A DNA stretch of 64,000 nucleotides from Streptomyces sp. 135 (GCF_020026305.1 NZ_CP075691.1:1116001-1180000); one strand, 5' to 3'. Positions 1 to 9,128 are shown, counted from the stretch's first letter. Numbers and translations are program-made. Notes: a model not told the origin generated them from the sequence alone.

Positions 1-1437
1 GAGAGGGACTGGTACCGCGCACGCTTCCCCCGACTCCCCCCGGGGACCGACCCCTTGGCGCTGCTCGGCGACTGGTACCACCAGGGCGGGGACTACCGGC
101 GCGCGGTCGAACGGACTCTCGTGGCGGCGCTGCGCCACGACGTCGCCGGTGCGTACGGCCGGCTCCAGCGCTGGAACCGCGAACCATGGCCGCTGGTGCT
201 GCTGGACGACGTACACCTGCCCGCCGGGCGGCGCTTCCTCGACCTGCTTCTTGAGCACCGGGCGACGCCCGAGTCCCCCGAGCGCGAGGAACTCGTCGTC
301 GTGGCCACCCGGCTCGGCGAACCGCCCGGCAACGACCCCGGCCCCCTCCGGCGCGAACTGCCCGACCTGGTGCGGCCCTGCGGCTGGGAGCGCCGCGGCA
401 CCGCCCCGTCGGCGGGTCTGCTCACCGTGCCCCTCACACCGCTGTGCCGCGACGACGTCCTGCCGCTCCTTGAAGCCGGTTCGGCCGGCGCCCCCCTCCA
501 CCCCTACCTCGCCTCCGCCCTGCACTCGCTGACCGGCGGCCATCCCGCGGCCACGGCCATGCTCTGCTCCGCGGTGCGCGCCGCGACCCGGGCGGGGCTT
601 GCCGTGGCCCCGCGGGACCTCCTCGGACTGCCCGCGCCGGACGGCCGTCCCGTCGCCGAGGCGCTGCTGGAGCGGTTGCTCCCGGACCGCCGCCAGCGTG
701 ACCGGCTGACCCTGCTCTCCCTGGCCAGGGACAGCACGGCGGCCGAAGCGCTGGCGAGCCGGCTGCGTCTTGAGGGACCCGAGCAGCTGCCCGCGAACGC
801 GGTCACCGACTACCTCGAACAGCAGCACTGGCAGCACCTCACGCCGCCCGAGAGTCCGCTGGTGACCGATCCGCTGCTCCAGCGGCTCCTGGTGCACGAA
901 GCCCGCCGGCTCTCCCCGGGGCCCGACGACAGCCGGGGCTGGCAGGAGATCCACCGCTTCCTGCAGAACCACCACGCCCAGCGCGGTGACGAGGGCGAGG
1001 CGGACGCCCTGCGGCACATGCTCGCCGCCGGGGGCGTCGAGACGGTGGTGGCGTCGCTGGCCGAGGAGTTCCAGTCCGAACAGGACGAGCGGGGCGCGGG
1101 GCACTGGCTGCGGTGCCTGCGGTACGCGGCCACCGCTCCCACGCCGCCCGAGCGCGACTGGCGGGACGACCGGCTGCGGATCGCGCTCGGGGCGCACGAC
1201 GGCCGCTACATCCATCTCGACGACACCGAGCGGTGCGTCAACCGGCTGCTGCACGCCCTGTGGTACCTCTCCGAGCCGCACACGGAGCCGGACCCCGACA
1301 CGTGCACGGCCATCGAGCAGGAGCTCGCCTATCTCTCCCTGCGTCATCCTTCCTGGCGCGTCGCGCTCGGCCAGGCGGCCCGCAGATGGCCCGCCGCGGC
1401 CCGGGACAAGCGCCCCCTCCCCGTACCAGGACAGTGA
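1..1437 (+). CDS. STAND-type AAA NTPase, C-terminal part (truncated by window edge)
   Basis: The frame is open from the first base, so the true start and any Walker A motif lie upstream of the window. The visible 478 residues hold a Walker B-like stretch LVLLDDVH near 193-216, a sensor-1-like strand LVVVATR near 289-315, and GGHPAA near 535-552, which resembles the GxP motif that closes the NTPase module of STAND proteins. Helical and winged-helix-like sequence follows. STAND NTPases are signal-controlled switches; the ligand here is unknown. The stop is 6 nt before the next gene, a receptor-like binding protein, so the two are probably co-transcribed. The STAND assignment rests on order and motif spacing only, without the P-loop. 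A plain AAA ATPase remains possible. Confidence 0.6.
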   Translation, partial: ERDWYRARFPRLPPGTDPLALLGDWYHQGGDYRRAVERTLVAALRHDVAGAYGRLQRWNREPWPLVLLDDVHLPAGRRFLDLLLEHRATPESPEREELVVVATRLGEPPGNDPGPLRRELPDLVRPCGWERRGTAPSAGLLTVPLTPLCRDDVLPLLEAGSAGAPLHPYLASALHSLTGGHPAATAMLCSAVRAATRAGLAVAPRDLLGLPAPDGRPVAEALLERLLPDRRQRDRLTLLSLARDSTAAEALASRLRLEGPEQLPANAVTDYLEQQHWQHLTPPESPLVTDPLLQRLLVHEARRLSPGPDDSRGWQEIHRFLQNHHAQRGDEGEADALRHMLAAGGVETVVASLAEEFQSEQDERGAGHWLRCLRYAATAPTPPERDWRDDRLRIALGAHDGRYIHLDDTERCVNRLLHALWYLSEPHTEPDPDTCTAIEQELAYLSLRHPSWRVALGQAARRWPAAARDKRPLPVPGQ

Positions 1438-1443
1438 GGAAGC

Positions 1444-3033
1444 ATGTTCCGTCGCCACCCCCGCGAGTGGGGACCGATCGAGTGGGCCGCGGCCTTGACC
1501 GTGGCCCTGGTGGCCGCGGTGGTCGCCGCGCTTGTCACCCTCGGCGCCCGGGGTCCCGGCAGGTGCGGTGACGATCTGCGGGAGATCGGCGGGGACTGCG
1601 TCGGGGTGACCGAGCACGCCTTCGACGCCGATCCGCGCCTGGCGGGCCTCATCGAGGCGGTGGCGGAGGAGAACGCGAAGGTGCGGCGGGGCGCCGAGTC
1701 CCCGGCCGAGAACAGCGCCAGGATTCCCTACGTGCGGATCGCGCTGATGATGCCGTACACCTCGGACGAGTCCAGTGCGATGACCATCGACATGATCCGC
1801 CGCGGTCTGGCCGGCGCGCTGAGCGCGCAGCAGGAGGCCAACAGCGGCAGCGGCCCCCACTACCAGTTGCTCCTTGCCCCGGACGGCCGCAATCTCGACC
1901 ATTGGCGTCCCGTCGTCACCCGGCTCGCGGAGCTGGCCGAGGACGAGCGCACTCCCCTGGTCGGCGTGACCGGGATCCCCAGCAGCACCCCCGACACACG
2001 GCGGGCGATCACCGCGCTGAGCGAGCACGGCATCCCCACCGTCGGGCCCGTCATCACCGCGGCCGACATGAACGCCGCCCACTTCTTCAAGACGTCACCC
2101 AACAACGACCAGTTCGCGCGCGCCCTGAAGCAGTACCTCGCCGAACGGCCGGAGCGGGGCAGGGGGTTCCTGGTCTGGGACAACCGCAGCGAGGACGTGT
2201 ACTCGCGCAACCTGCGCCGGGTCTTCGAGAAGCACTTCGACAAGACGTACGACTTCAAGGGGCACAACTCCAACTTCACCGGCTCCTCCGGCCGGGACAA
2301 GGGCATCCCCCGGCGGTTCACCGACGCCGTGCAGAAGATCTGCACCGCCCGGTCCGACACCGTCTTCTTCGCCGGGCGCGACCAGGATCTGCCGGCCTTC
2401 GTCAAACGCCTCGCGCAGGAGGGCGACTGCGGCCGCGGCTCGCGGCTGCGCCTGCTCAAGGTGGGCATCGGGCTCGAACCGACCCTCACCACACGCGAGA
2501 CCACCCGCTGGCTGAAGGAGGCACGGGCCACGATCATCGACGCGTCGTCCGTCGATCCGGCCTGGTGGGAGGGGAAGAACGATCCGCCCCGCGCGCTCGG
2601 CCGCTTCCTCGACCGCTTCAACAAGCTCAAGGCCCGGCACGAGTTGGGGAACGACCCGTTGAACGACGGGTACGCGGTGATGTACCACGACGCGTTCACG
2701 CTGCTCGCCGACGCCGTCGACCGCACGTACAGCGAGGTCAACGAAGGCGGGGACAAGCCTCAGGGGAAGGACGGCCCCCTGATCCCGTCGAAGAACGACG
2801 TCTACAACACCCTCATCATGCCGAGCATCTCCGCGAACGGCTGCAGCAACTGCCTGCGCGGCGCCGGGGGTTCGTACGGGTTCGAGGGCCCGGGGGCGAA
2901 CGACCAGTGGGCGGTCTGCAAACCGGTCCCGGTCGTCGAGTACCCGGCCACGGGAAGCGGTCGGCCGGCACGGGAACATCTGCCGCTCTACCGGACGTTC
3001 AGGGGCGGGGACGACGACACCTGCCCCGACTGA
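1444..3033 (+). CDS. Membrane-anchored type-1 periplasmic binding protein (ANF receptor/LivK-like)
   Basis: This 529-residue protein has a short basic N-terminus and one hydrophobic segment at about residues 13-35, so the rest is probably displayed outside the cell on an uncleaved anchor. The body matches the type-1 periplasmic binding fold seen in branched-chain amino acid binding proteins and receptor ligand-binding domains: a start VRIALMMPYT, then LVGVTGIPSS, GIPTVGPVITA and VFFAGRDQDLPAFVKRL. The start ATG follows GAGGAAG. No ABC permease or ATPase lies nearby, which argues against a simple import role. The neighbours are an NTPase and a SUMF1-fold protein, so a sensory role is plausible (inference). 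The family assignment is fairly secure; the ligand is unknown. Confidence 0.75.
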   Translation: MFRRHPREWGPIEWAAALTVALVAAVVAALVTLGARGPGRCGDDLREIGGDCVGVTEHAFDADPRLAGLIEAVAEENAKVRRGAESPAENSARIPYVRIALMMPYTSDESSAMTIDMIRRGLAGALSAQQEANSGSGPHYQLLLAPDGRNLDHWRPVVTRLAELAEDERTPLVGVTGIPSSTPDTRRAITALSEHGIPTVGPVITAADMNAAHFFKTSPNNDQFARALKQYLAERPERGRGFLVWDNRSEDVYSRNLRRVFEKHFDKTYDFKGHNSNFTGSSGRDKGIPRRFTDAVQKICTARSDTVFFAGRDQDLPAFVKRLAQEGDCGRGSRLRLLKVGIGLEPTLTTRETTRWLKEARATIIDASSVDPAWWEGKNDPPRALGRFLDRFNKLKARHELGNDPLNDGYAVMYHDAFTLLADAVDRTYSEVNEGGDKPQGKDGPLIPSKNDVYNTLIMPSISANGCSNCLRGAGGSYGFEGPGANDQWAVCKPVPVVEYPATGSGRPAREHLPLYRTFRGGDDDTCPD

Positions 3034-3066
3034 CCACCCCGTACGACACCGCAGAGGCCCGCCCCC

Positions 3067-3747
3067 GTGAACGCGCACGAAGAGCACGAAGAGCACGAGA
3101 TGATCGCCGTCCCGCCGGGCGAGGTGACGCTCTCGGACCGTCGCACGCGGCGCACGTGGACGGTCGGCCTCGCGCCGTACCGGCTCGCGGCGCATCCGGT
3201 CACCCAGGAGCGGTACGAGCGCGTCACCGGTCTGCGGCCGAGCACCGCGCGCGGGGACCGGCTGCCCGTCGAGGGCGTCTCCTGGTGGGACGCGGTCCGG
3301 TTCTGCAACGCCCTGTCCGAGCGCGCGGGTCGCGCGCCCGCGTATCGCGTCGGCGCCGACGGCGAGAGCGTGGCGTGGGACGCCTCGGCCGACGGCTACC
3401 GGCTGCCGACGGAGGCGGAGTGGGAGCACGCCTGCCGCGCGGGCACGAGCGGGCCGCACTACGGCCCGCTCGACGACATCGCCTGGTACCGCGCGAATTC
3501 CGGGGAGCGCGTCCACGACGTGGGCGGCAGACAGGCCAACCCCTGGGGCCTGTACGACATGCTCGGCAACGTCTGGGACTGGTGCTGGGACGTGTACGAC
3601 GCCGAGGTCTACGGCGGCTACCGCGTGCTGCGCGGCGGCGGCTGGTTCGACGAGCACTGGAGCTGCCGGGCCTCGGCGCGGCGCCGCAGCCACCCGAGCT
3701 ACCGCGTGGACGACGTGGGGTTCCGCCTCGCGCGTTCCTCACGGTGA
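3067..3747 (+). CDS. SUMF1/formylglycine-generating-enzyme fold protein, probably non-catalytic
   Basis: This 226-residue protein carries the hallmarks of the SUMF1/FGE fold: PVTQERYERVTG, GVSWWDAVRFCNAL, YRLPTEAEWEHACRAG, NPWGLYDMLGNVWDWCWD and RVLRGGGWF. True formylglycine-generating enzymes have two nearby cysteines after the final GG motif (as in SYxCHxSYC). Here the segment reads GGWFDEHWSCRASARR with a single cysteine, so sulfatase activation is doubtful and a binding role for the C-type-lectin-like fold is more likely (inference). The GTG start is followed by a repeated acidic EEHEEHE tract. It lies 33 nt behind the receptor-like gene, probably in the same operon. Its 3' end overlaps the convergent regulator gene by 9 bp. 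Confidence 0.8.
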   Translation: MNAHEEHEEHEMIAVPPGEVTLSDRRTRRTWTVGLAPYRLAAHPVTQERYERVTGLRPSTARGDRLPVEGVSWWDAVRFCNALSERAGRAPAYRVGADGESVAWDASADGYRLPTEAEWEHACRAGTSGPHYGPLDDIAWYRANSGERVHDVGGRQANPWGLYDMLGNVWDWCWDVYDAEVYGGYRVLRGGGWFDEHWSCRASARRRSHPSYRVDDVGFRLARSSR

Positions 3748-4638
3748 GGGGCGGGCGTCGATCCGCTTCTCGAACCAGTGGTGCGCGTACGGCTCGTCGT
3801 TGAACGCGGCGACCTCGCGGAAGCCGTGCGAGCGGTAGAGGCCGAGCGCCGGGGCGAGCGCCTTGTTGGTGTCCAGGCGCAGCGTGTCGCGGCCGTGCCG
3901 GGCCGCCCGCTCCTCCAGTTCGGTCAGGAAGCGGCGGGCGAGGCCGAGGCCGCGGGCGTGCGGCGCCACCCACATGCGTTTGATCTCGGCGGGCGCGCCG
4001 GGCGGCAGCTTCAGCCCGGCGCAGCCGACGGGCTCGCCCTGCGTGCGGGCGACGAGGAACAGGCCGTGCGGCGGCCGCAGTTCACCCGCGTCGGGCAGCA
4101 GGCTGCGGGCGGGGTCGAAGCCGGTGTCGAAGAGCTGCTGGAGTTCGGTGAAGTAGGAGTGCAGGCAGTGCCGGGCGTCGGGGTGGCCGGGGTCGACGGC
4201 GTCCAGTGTGACGGTCGAGGCGGTCAGCAGCCGGTCGACCTCGGCCATGGCGGTGACCAGCCGCTCGCGCTGGGCGGCGTTGAGCGGCCGCAGCAGGGAG
4301 CCGGCGAGTTCGTCGCTGCGGGCGTCGAGCAGGGCGCGCTCGGCGCGGCCCGCCGCGGTGAGCCGGACGGTGCGCACCCGGCGGTCCGCGGAGAGCGGCG
4401 CCACGGTGACCAGGCCGTCGGCCTCCAGGGAGCGCAGCAGGCGGCTGAGGTAGCCGGAGTCGAGACCGAGACGCTCGCGCAGCCCGCGCACGTCCTGCTC
4501 CCGCTCCCCGATCTCCCACAGCAGCCGGGCCTCGCCGATGGGCCGCTCACCGCCCAGGTAGCGGTCGTGGAGCACGCCCACGCGTTCGGTGACGGTGCGG
4601 TTGAAGCGCCGCACTTGGGTGATCTGCGCCTGGTCCAT
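3739..4638 (-). CDS. MarR-type regulator fused to GNAT acetyltransferase
   Basis: This 299-residue protein has two domains. Residues about 1-140 form a MarR winged helix (RLLWEIGEREQDVRGLRERLGLDSGYLSRLLRSL, then SADRRVRTVRLTAAG). Residues about 150-299 form a GNAT acetyltransferase with the acetyl-CoA loop VAPHARGLGLARRFL and the closing LGLYRSHGFREV. Such fusions are common in actinomycetes; the acetylated substrate is unknown. The ATG is preceded by AAGG and is itself buried in a 36-bp palindrome (4631-4666), suggesting tight autoregulation. The gene is convergent with the SUMF1 gene and is followed upstream by dihydroxyacetone kinase in the same orientation. Confidence 0.88.
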   Translation of the reverse strand: MDQAQITQVRRFNRTVTERVGVLHDRYLGGERPIGEARLLWEIGEREQDVRGLRERLGLDSGYLSRLLRSLEADGLVTVAPLSADRRVRTVRLTAAGRAERALLDARSDELAGSLLRPLNAAQRERLVTAMAEVDRLLTASTVTLDAVDPGHPDARHCLHSYFTELQQLFDTGFDPARSLLPDAGELRPPHGLFLVARTQGEPVGCAGLKLPPGAPAEIKRMWVAPHARGLGLARRFLTELEERAARHGRDTLRLDTNKALAPALGLYRSHGFREVAAFNDEPYAHHWFEKRIDARPSP

Positions 4639-4666
4639 TCTCTGACCTTAGTCAGGTAATGGACCA
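4631..4666. promoter_or_regulatory. 36-bp palindrome over the MarR-GNAT start codon (candidate operator)
   Basis: TGGTCCATT (4631-4639) and AATGGACCA (4658-4666) are perfect inverted copies. Inside them CTGAC (4642-4646) and GTCAG (4651-4655) form a second inverted pair. Both pairs share the centre 4648.5. The start codon of the MarR-GNAT gene is part of the left arm. A dimeric MarR protein binding here would block its own expression; in mRNA the arms could also hide the start codon. Confidence 0.6.
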
Positions 4667-4702
4667 GGGCGCATGTGTTTTTCAGCTGAAGCGTGGTTCT
4701 CG

Positions 4703-6427
4703 TCAGGGCACGGTGATGTAGCCGGGGGCGGGCAGCCGTGGCGCCGTGGCGGGCTCGTGGACGTCCGCCAGGGCCATGAAGAGGAGAGCCACGGCGAGGG
4801 CGCCGGGGTCCGGGACGCCGAGGGCGTGGTCGCCCACGTAGCTGGCGCGGCCGCGCCGGGGCCGCAGCTCCGCGGTCGCCAGGGCGCCGCGGATGGCCGC
4901 CTGGGCCGCTTCGGTCAGGGGCGCCTCGGGGGCTTCCTCGCGGGCGGAGTCGGCGAGCGACCGGGCGGCGGGCGCGAGGGCGTCGACCAGCGTGCAGTCC
5001 CCGGGGTTCGCGCCGCCCACACGGTGGATGGCGGCGAAGCCCGCCTCGGCGGCTTCGGCCAGGGCGGCGGCCGTCGGCGCCCCGCCGTCCTTCGGCGCCG
5101 CGGACGCCAGGTGCTGGAAGAGGAGGCCGAACAGCGGGCCGCTGGTGCCGCCGACGTCGTCGAGGAAGGCGTGGGCGAGGGCCGTCGTGCCGTCCACGCC
5201 TCGCTCGTCGGCCAGCTTCACTGCGCGCCGCACACCGCCCGCGAGGTTGTCGCCGAAGTCGCCGTCGCCGACGAGCTGGTCCAGCTTGGTCAGGTTGTCG
5301 CGCACCTGGGAGACCGTCAGCGCGTAGCGGTCGAGGAGGGCGCGGTCGCCGTTCGCGTGCGGGGCGGGCGGGGGCGAGGTGTCCGCCGGGGAGACGGCGG
5401 GCTCCGGCTCGGCCGACCGCTCCGGGGTGAGCGTGGGGCGCGGCAGGACGAGCGGGGTCCGGGTCGGGGCGGTCCACAGCTCGGCCCACCCTTCTTCGAG
5501 CCGGGTCACGGTGAGGGAGAAGCCGGCCATGTCCAGGGCGGCGGTGAAGGTGCCGGGGACGGTGAACACCGGCCGCAGACCGCGCGCGGTGAGCTCGTCC
5601 CCGAGCAGGACACCGATGGCGTGCAGCTCCAGTTCCGTGGTGGCGCCGAGGCCGTTGACGAGGGCGAGCACGTCGCCCGGTCCCTCGGGCAGGGCGTCGA
5701 GCAGGTCGTCGGTCATCCGCCGGACGAGGTCGCCGACGGCGGGGCGGGCGATGGTGCGGGTGCCGCGCTCGCCGTGGATGCCGACGCCGTAGTCCAGGGT
5801 CCCCGCCTCCAGGGTGAAGGCCGGGCTGACGGTGGTGGGTGAGGTCTGGGCGCGGGCGGCGACCGCGATGCTGCGGGACGCGGCGACGACCCGCCGCCCC
5901 AGCTCGGCGAGTTCCTCCAGCGTGGCACCGCGGTCGGCGGCGGCGCCCAGCAGCTTCTCGACGACCACGGTGGCGGCCGTGCCCCGGCGGCCGGTGGCGC
6001 TGTCCGCGCTGTCGGTGGCGAGGTCGTCGTCGACCAGGACCGTGGCGACCGGGATCCCGTCGTGCCGCAGCCGCTCCGCCGCGATCTGGAAGTTGATCAC
6101 GTCGCCCGTGTAGTTCTTGATGATGAGCAGGACACCGCCGCTCTTCGCGGCGGCCGCGCTCGCCTCGTAGATCTGCCGGTTGTGCGGGGAGGCGAAGATC
6201 TCGCCGGGGCAGACGGCGTCCAGCCCCCCGCGCCCCAGGAGCCCGGTGTGCAGCGGCTCGTGCCCGGAGCCGCCGCCCGAGACCAGTGCGACCGTGCGGT
6301 CCGGGTGCGGGTCGCGCGCCCGCAGGTAGAGGGGGGCGCTGTTGACCTCGATCATCCCGGAGTGGGCGAGGGCCAGACCGCGGGCGGCGGTCAGCACGGG
6401 GTGGGACTCCGGCAGGAAGTAGCTCAT
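4703..6427 (-). CDS. dhaK: Dihydroxyacetone kinase, DhaK-DhaL fusion
   Basis: This 574-residue protein phosphorylates dihydroxyacetone to DHAP for entry into glycolysis. The N-terminal DhaK module (about 1-330) has VALVSGGGSGHEPLH, IIKNYTGDVINF and GVGIHGERG, whose histidine is the covalent substrate-binding residue. The C-terminal DhaL module (about 360-574) has KLDQLVGDGDFGDNLAGGVRR with the Asp residues that hold Mg-ATP, and GGTSGPLFGLLFQ. The fused layout is that of ATP-dependent kinases rather than the phosphotransferase-dependent three-subunit type. The start ATG follows GGAGAA. It stands alone; no glycerol dehydrogenase is adjacent. Confidence 0.95.
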   Translation of the reverse strand: MSYFLPESHPVLTAARGLALAHSGMIEVNSAPLYLRARDPHPDRTVALVSGGGSGHEPLHTGLLGRGGLDAVCPGEIFASPHNRQIYEASAAAAKSGGVLLIIKNYTGDVINFQIAAERLRHDGIPVATVLVDDDLATDSADSATGRRGTAATVVVEKLLGAAADRGATLEELAELGRRVVAASRSIAVAARAQTSPTTVSPAFTLEAGTLDYGVGIHGERGTRTIARPAVGDLVRRMTDDLLDALPEGPGDVLALVNGLGATTELELHAIGVLLGDELTARGLRPVFTVPGTFTAALDMAGFSLTVTRLEEGWAELWTAPTRTPLVLPRPTLTPERSAEPEPAVSPADTSPPPAPHANGDRALLDRYALTVSQVRDNLTKLDQLVGDGDFGDNLAGGVRRAVKLADERGVDGTTALAHAFLDDVGGTSGPLFGLLFQHLASAAPKDGGAPTAAALAEAAEAGFAAIHRVGGANPGDCTLVDALAPAARSLADSAREEAPEAPLTEAAQAAIRGALATAELRPRRGRASYVGDHALGVPDPGALAVALLFMALADVHEPATAPRLPAPGYITVP

Positions 6428-6740
6428 CGGTGAGTTTCTCCGTACGTGTGCGGGGCCTGCGGCTGGGGTGCGGTGCCGCAGGGGGTGCGGCCCGTGGTCG
6501 CGGCGCTCACCATGGACCTCTGTCCCGTATGAAGAACGGCACTCATGCGTACCGGTACTCCGCGGTTCCGGTTCACCGGATCACGTGCGACCCTGTCACG
6601 TGGCGGGCGGGCGCGACCCCACGCGGTGGTCAGGTCTTTACCTGCACGCGGCGAAGACCTCGGCCGGATGCTGCGCGCCTGGCGGATGGCGCGCGATCCG
6701 CGCCTGCTGCCGGGTCCCGTCCCGTTCCGCGGCCACCGCG
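6428..6740. other. Gap without a supportable gene
   Basis: This stretch lies between dihydroxyacetone kinase and the decayed PAP2-DAG kinase gene. It has no frame with both good codon bias and a recognisable family. The + strand reads GEDLGRMLRAWRMARD followed by LLPGPVPFRGHRGYLT near 6645-6755, which looks protein-like but matches nothing I recognise. It may be a gene remnant. Confidence 0.4.
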
Positions 6741-6741
6741 G

Positions 6742-8067
6742 CTACCTCACGCAGCTCGACATGCCCTGCGCCGGCGTCGATGCGCGGACGTCGAGGAGGC
6801 CGGAGATGATCGCCGGGTGTCGCCAGGTCGTGCCACCGCCCGCCTCCCCCTGCTGCGCACGACGCGCGGCCCGACGAGGCGATGCTCGACCTGCTGCACC
6901 ACCAGCGCCGGGTGAGCGATAGGCGCCTGGGACGTGCTCGCGAAGAGCAGCCATATGGAGCGCAGGCGGCCGTTGACCACCGCCCGCAGCGGGCGGCCCG
7001 TGCGCAGGATCTGCAGGACGCCGAGCAGGGTGGCGGGCGGACCGCCGATCTTCGGGGACCAGTGCTCCCTGCTGCGGACGAGGTCGGGGTAGCTGCCGAG
7101 GCTGAAGGTGTTGAGGAAGTAGGACGGTTCGGTGTGGGTCCTGCCCGCCGGGCCGATCCCGGCCAGCGGCTTGATGCGGCCGACGTCGGCGCGCACCGCG
7201 CTGCCCTCGGCCACGGCGGCGCAGGCGTCCGCGACCGTGTCGACGCCGAGGTCGGCGGCGAAGTGGTTGAACGTCCCGCCGGGCAGCACCATCAGCGGCA
7301 CCTTGAACCGCAGGGCGGGCGCCACGGCGGCGTTGACCGTACCGTCGCCCCCGCACACGCCGAGGACGCCACCGCGCCGGGCGACGTCCCGTGCCGCTTC
7401 CTCAAGCACCTTGGGCAGGGCGCCCGCCTCCTCCTCGTACAGCACCACCTCGGCGCGCGGCAGGGCGGCCTTGAGCTGCCGTACGGGGTCGGCGAGTTGG
7501 GGCTGCGCGCCGGAGGAGGGGTTGACCACCACGACCAGGCCCTCGCCCTCCGGCAGGGCGGGCGCGTCGACGCGCGGGCGTGCGGGCGGCGGCAGTTGGG
7601 AGCGCGTGGGCACCATCCCGCGCACCGCGTAGGCGGCACCCACGCCGAGGGCCGCGCCGACCAGGACATCCCTCGGGGCGCGCCCGCCGCCGCGGACGCG
7701 GGAGTACGCCAGCGAGGCCGCGACGGGGTGAGCGCCGCCCCCAGCCCGCCGACTCCAGCGCGGCGCCCGTCGCGAAGGCGGCGGCGGAGGCGGCGTGCGC
7801 GGACGGGTAGGGGCCGGTGAGGGGCTTGCGGGGCAGGTGGCGCAGCAACGGCGCCGCCTCCTGGGCCGGGCGTGACTGGCCCACGGCGTGCCGGCCGAGG
7901 GCGTTGACGGTGGCCGAGGCCAGTGCCAGCGAGGTGACGCCGCGCACCGCCGCGCGCCGTCCCCGCACCCCGCCGAACCCCCACATCCCGGCGGCGATCC
8001 CGCAGAACAGCAGTCGGTGGTCGGCGCCGCGCAGCCGCCGGGCTCCGTGCCTCAAAAGATCCTTCAT
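6742..8067 (-). pseudogene. Decayed PAP2-diacylglycerol kinase fusion
   Basis: The gene starts at ATG 8067, sharing ATGA with the upstream hydrolase stop, and encodes a PAP2 lipid phosphatase domain. The frame breaks in a five-base G run (plus strand 7738-7742); removing one base restores the match to its paralogue at 9.9-11.3 kb. The DAG kinase part (GLVVVVNPSSG, GVCGGDGTVNAA, LPGGTFNHFA) then follows in the new frame. A second break occurs after WLLFA near 6945, although GLLDVR reappears near 6790. Catalytic PAP2 residues are also lost: PSGH became PSAH, and the SR-x5-H motif reads SRVRGGGRAPRD without the histidine. Independent lesions make real decay likely. Confidence 0.7.
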
Positions 8068-9128
8068 GCCCTCCCGTATACCCCGGTTGCCGCCGGCGAG
8101 GCCACCACCGCGAGCCAGGTGGTGAGGAGGTCGTTGACCTCGGCGGGGCGTTCCTGCTGGACCCAGTGGCCGCAGCCGTCGAGGAGGTGGGAGGCGCTCA
8201 GGCCGGGCAGGGTCTCGGGGAACGCCGCGATCGCGTCGGCGAGCCAGGTGGTGGAGGCGTCCAGGGCGCCGCCGATGAACAGCGTGGGCCCGGTCAGGGG
8301 CGCGCCGTTGAAGCGGGCGAGGTCCGCCCAGTCCCGGTCCATGTTGCGGTAGCGGTTGAGGGCGCCGGTCAGCCCGGTCCGTTCGAACTCCCCCGCGTAG
8401 ACGTCGAGAGCCGCCTCGTCCAGCCAGCCGGGCAGGCGGCCGGCGGGGAAGCGGTCGCGCAGCGTGCCACCGCCGCTGACGAAGTGCGGGTCGGGTGCGT
8501 CCGGCCCCGGCATGGTGTCCGCGGAGAGGGCGGCGTAGAAGCCCGCGAGCCAGCCGCGGACGTCGGGCTCGATCTCGGCCTCGGCGCGGCCGGGCCGCTG
8601 GAAGTAGGAGACGTAGAACTCCTCGCCGCCCTCCCCCGCGCCCCCGCCGCCCCCTTCCCCGCCCTCGCCGCCCAGCGCCGCGAAGACCTCGCTGGGACGC
8701 GGGCCGCCCGGCGGCGTGTAGGGGACGGCGAGCAGGCCGGCCGCCGTGAAGACGTCGGGCCGTATGAGGGCCGAGTGCGCGGCGATGGTCGCGCCCCAGT
8801 CGTGACCGACGATCACCGCGGTCTCCTCGCCGAGGGCCCGCACCACGGCCACGTTGTCCTCGACGAGTTCGAGCATGCGGTACGCGGCCACGTCGTCCGG
8901 CCTGCTGGAGCGGCCGTATCCGCGCACATCGACGGCGACCGCCCGGTACCCGGCGGCGGCCAGGGCCGGCAGCTGGTGGCGCCAGGAGTACCAGGACTCG
9001 GGGAAGCCGTGCACCAGCAGGACGAGCGGCCCCGAGCCCTGCTCCACCAGGTGGATCCGGCCGGTGGGTGAGGGGACCAGACGGTGCGTGCGGTCCATGG
9101 CGGACGACGAGGGCTGGGACAGGGACAT
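8064..9128 (-). CDS. Alpha/beta-fold hydrolase, epoxide-hydrolase-like
   Basis: This is a cytosolic hydrolase of about 354 residues. It shows the oxyanion motif VHGFPESWYSWRHQ, VDVRGYGRSS, the nucleophile elbow VGHDWGA with aspartate (typical of epoxide hydrolases and haloalkane dehalogenases), and the late catalytic histidine in DGCGHWVQQERP. I chose ATG 9128, which follows AGGAGGA, instead of an upstream ATG in poorly coding sequence. A glycine/glutamate-rich insert of about 18 residues (plus strand about 8621-8675) sits in the cap region and is unusual. The stop overlaps the start of the downstream PAP2 pseudogene (ATGA), suggesting past coupling. The substrate is not predictable. Confidence 0.88.
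   Translation of the reverse strand: MSLSQPSSSAMDRTHRLVPSPTGRIHLVEQGSGPLVLLVHGFPESWYSWRHQLPALAAAGYRAVAVDVRGYGRSSRPDDVAAYRMLELVEDNVAVVRALGEETAVIVGHDWGATIAAHSALIRPDVFTAAGLLAVPYTPPGGPRPSEVFAALGGEGGEGGGGGAGEGGEEFYVSYFQRPGRAEAEIEPDVRGWLAGFYAALSADTMPGPDAPDPHFVSGGGTLRDRFPAGRLPGWLDEAALDVYAGEFERTGLTGALNRYRNMDRDWADLARFNGAPLTGPTLFIGGALDASTTWLADAIAAFPETLPGLSASHLLDGCGHWVQQERPAEVNDLLTTWLAVVASPAATGVYGRA

Noticed and set aside
3067..3747. Calling the SUMF1 protein a true sulfatase-activating enzyme
   Set aside because: The second catalytic cysteine is missing and no sulfatase gene is near.
1902..3803. Long + strand frame over the receptor and SUMF1 genes rich in Arg and Pro
   Set aside because: It is the out-of-frame shadow of two well-supported genes; high GC leaves few stops in shadow frames.
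6545..6922. A + strand protein-like frame between dhaK and the PAP2-DAGK pseudogene
   Set aside because: It overlaps the decayed gene, has no recognised family and no good ribosome site; noted only as a gap.
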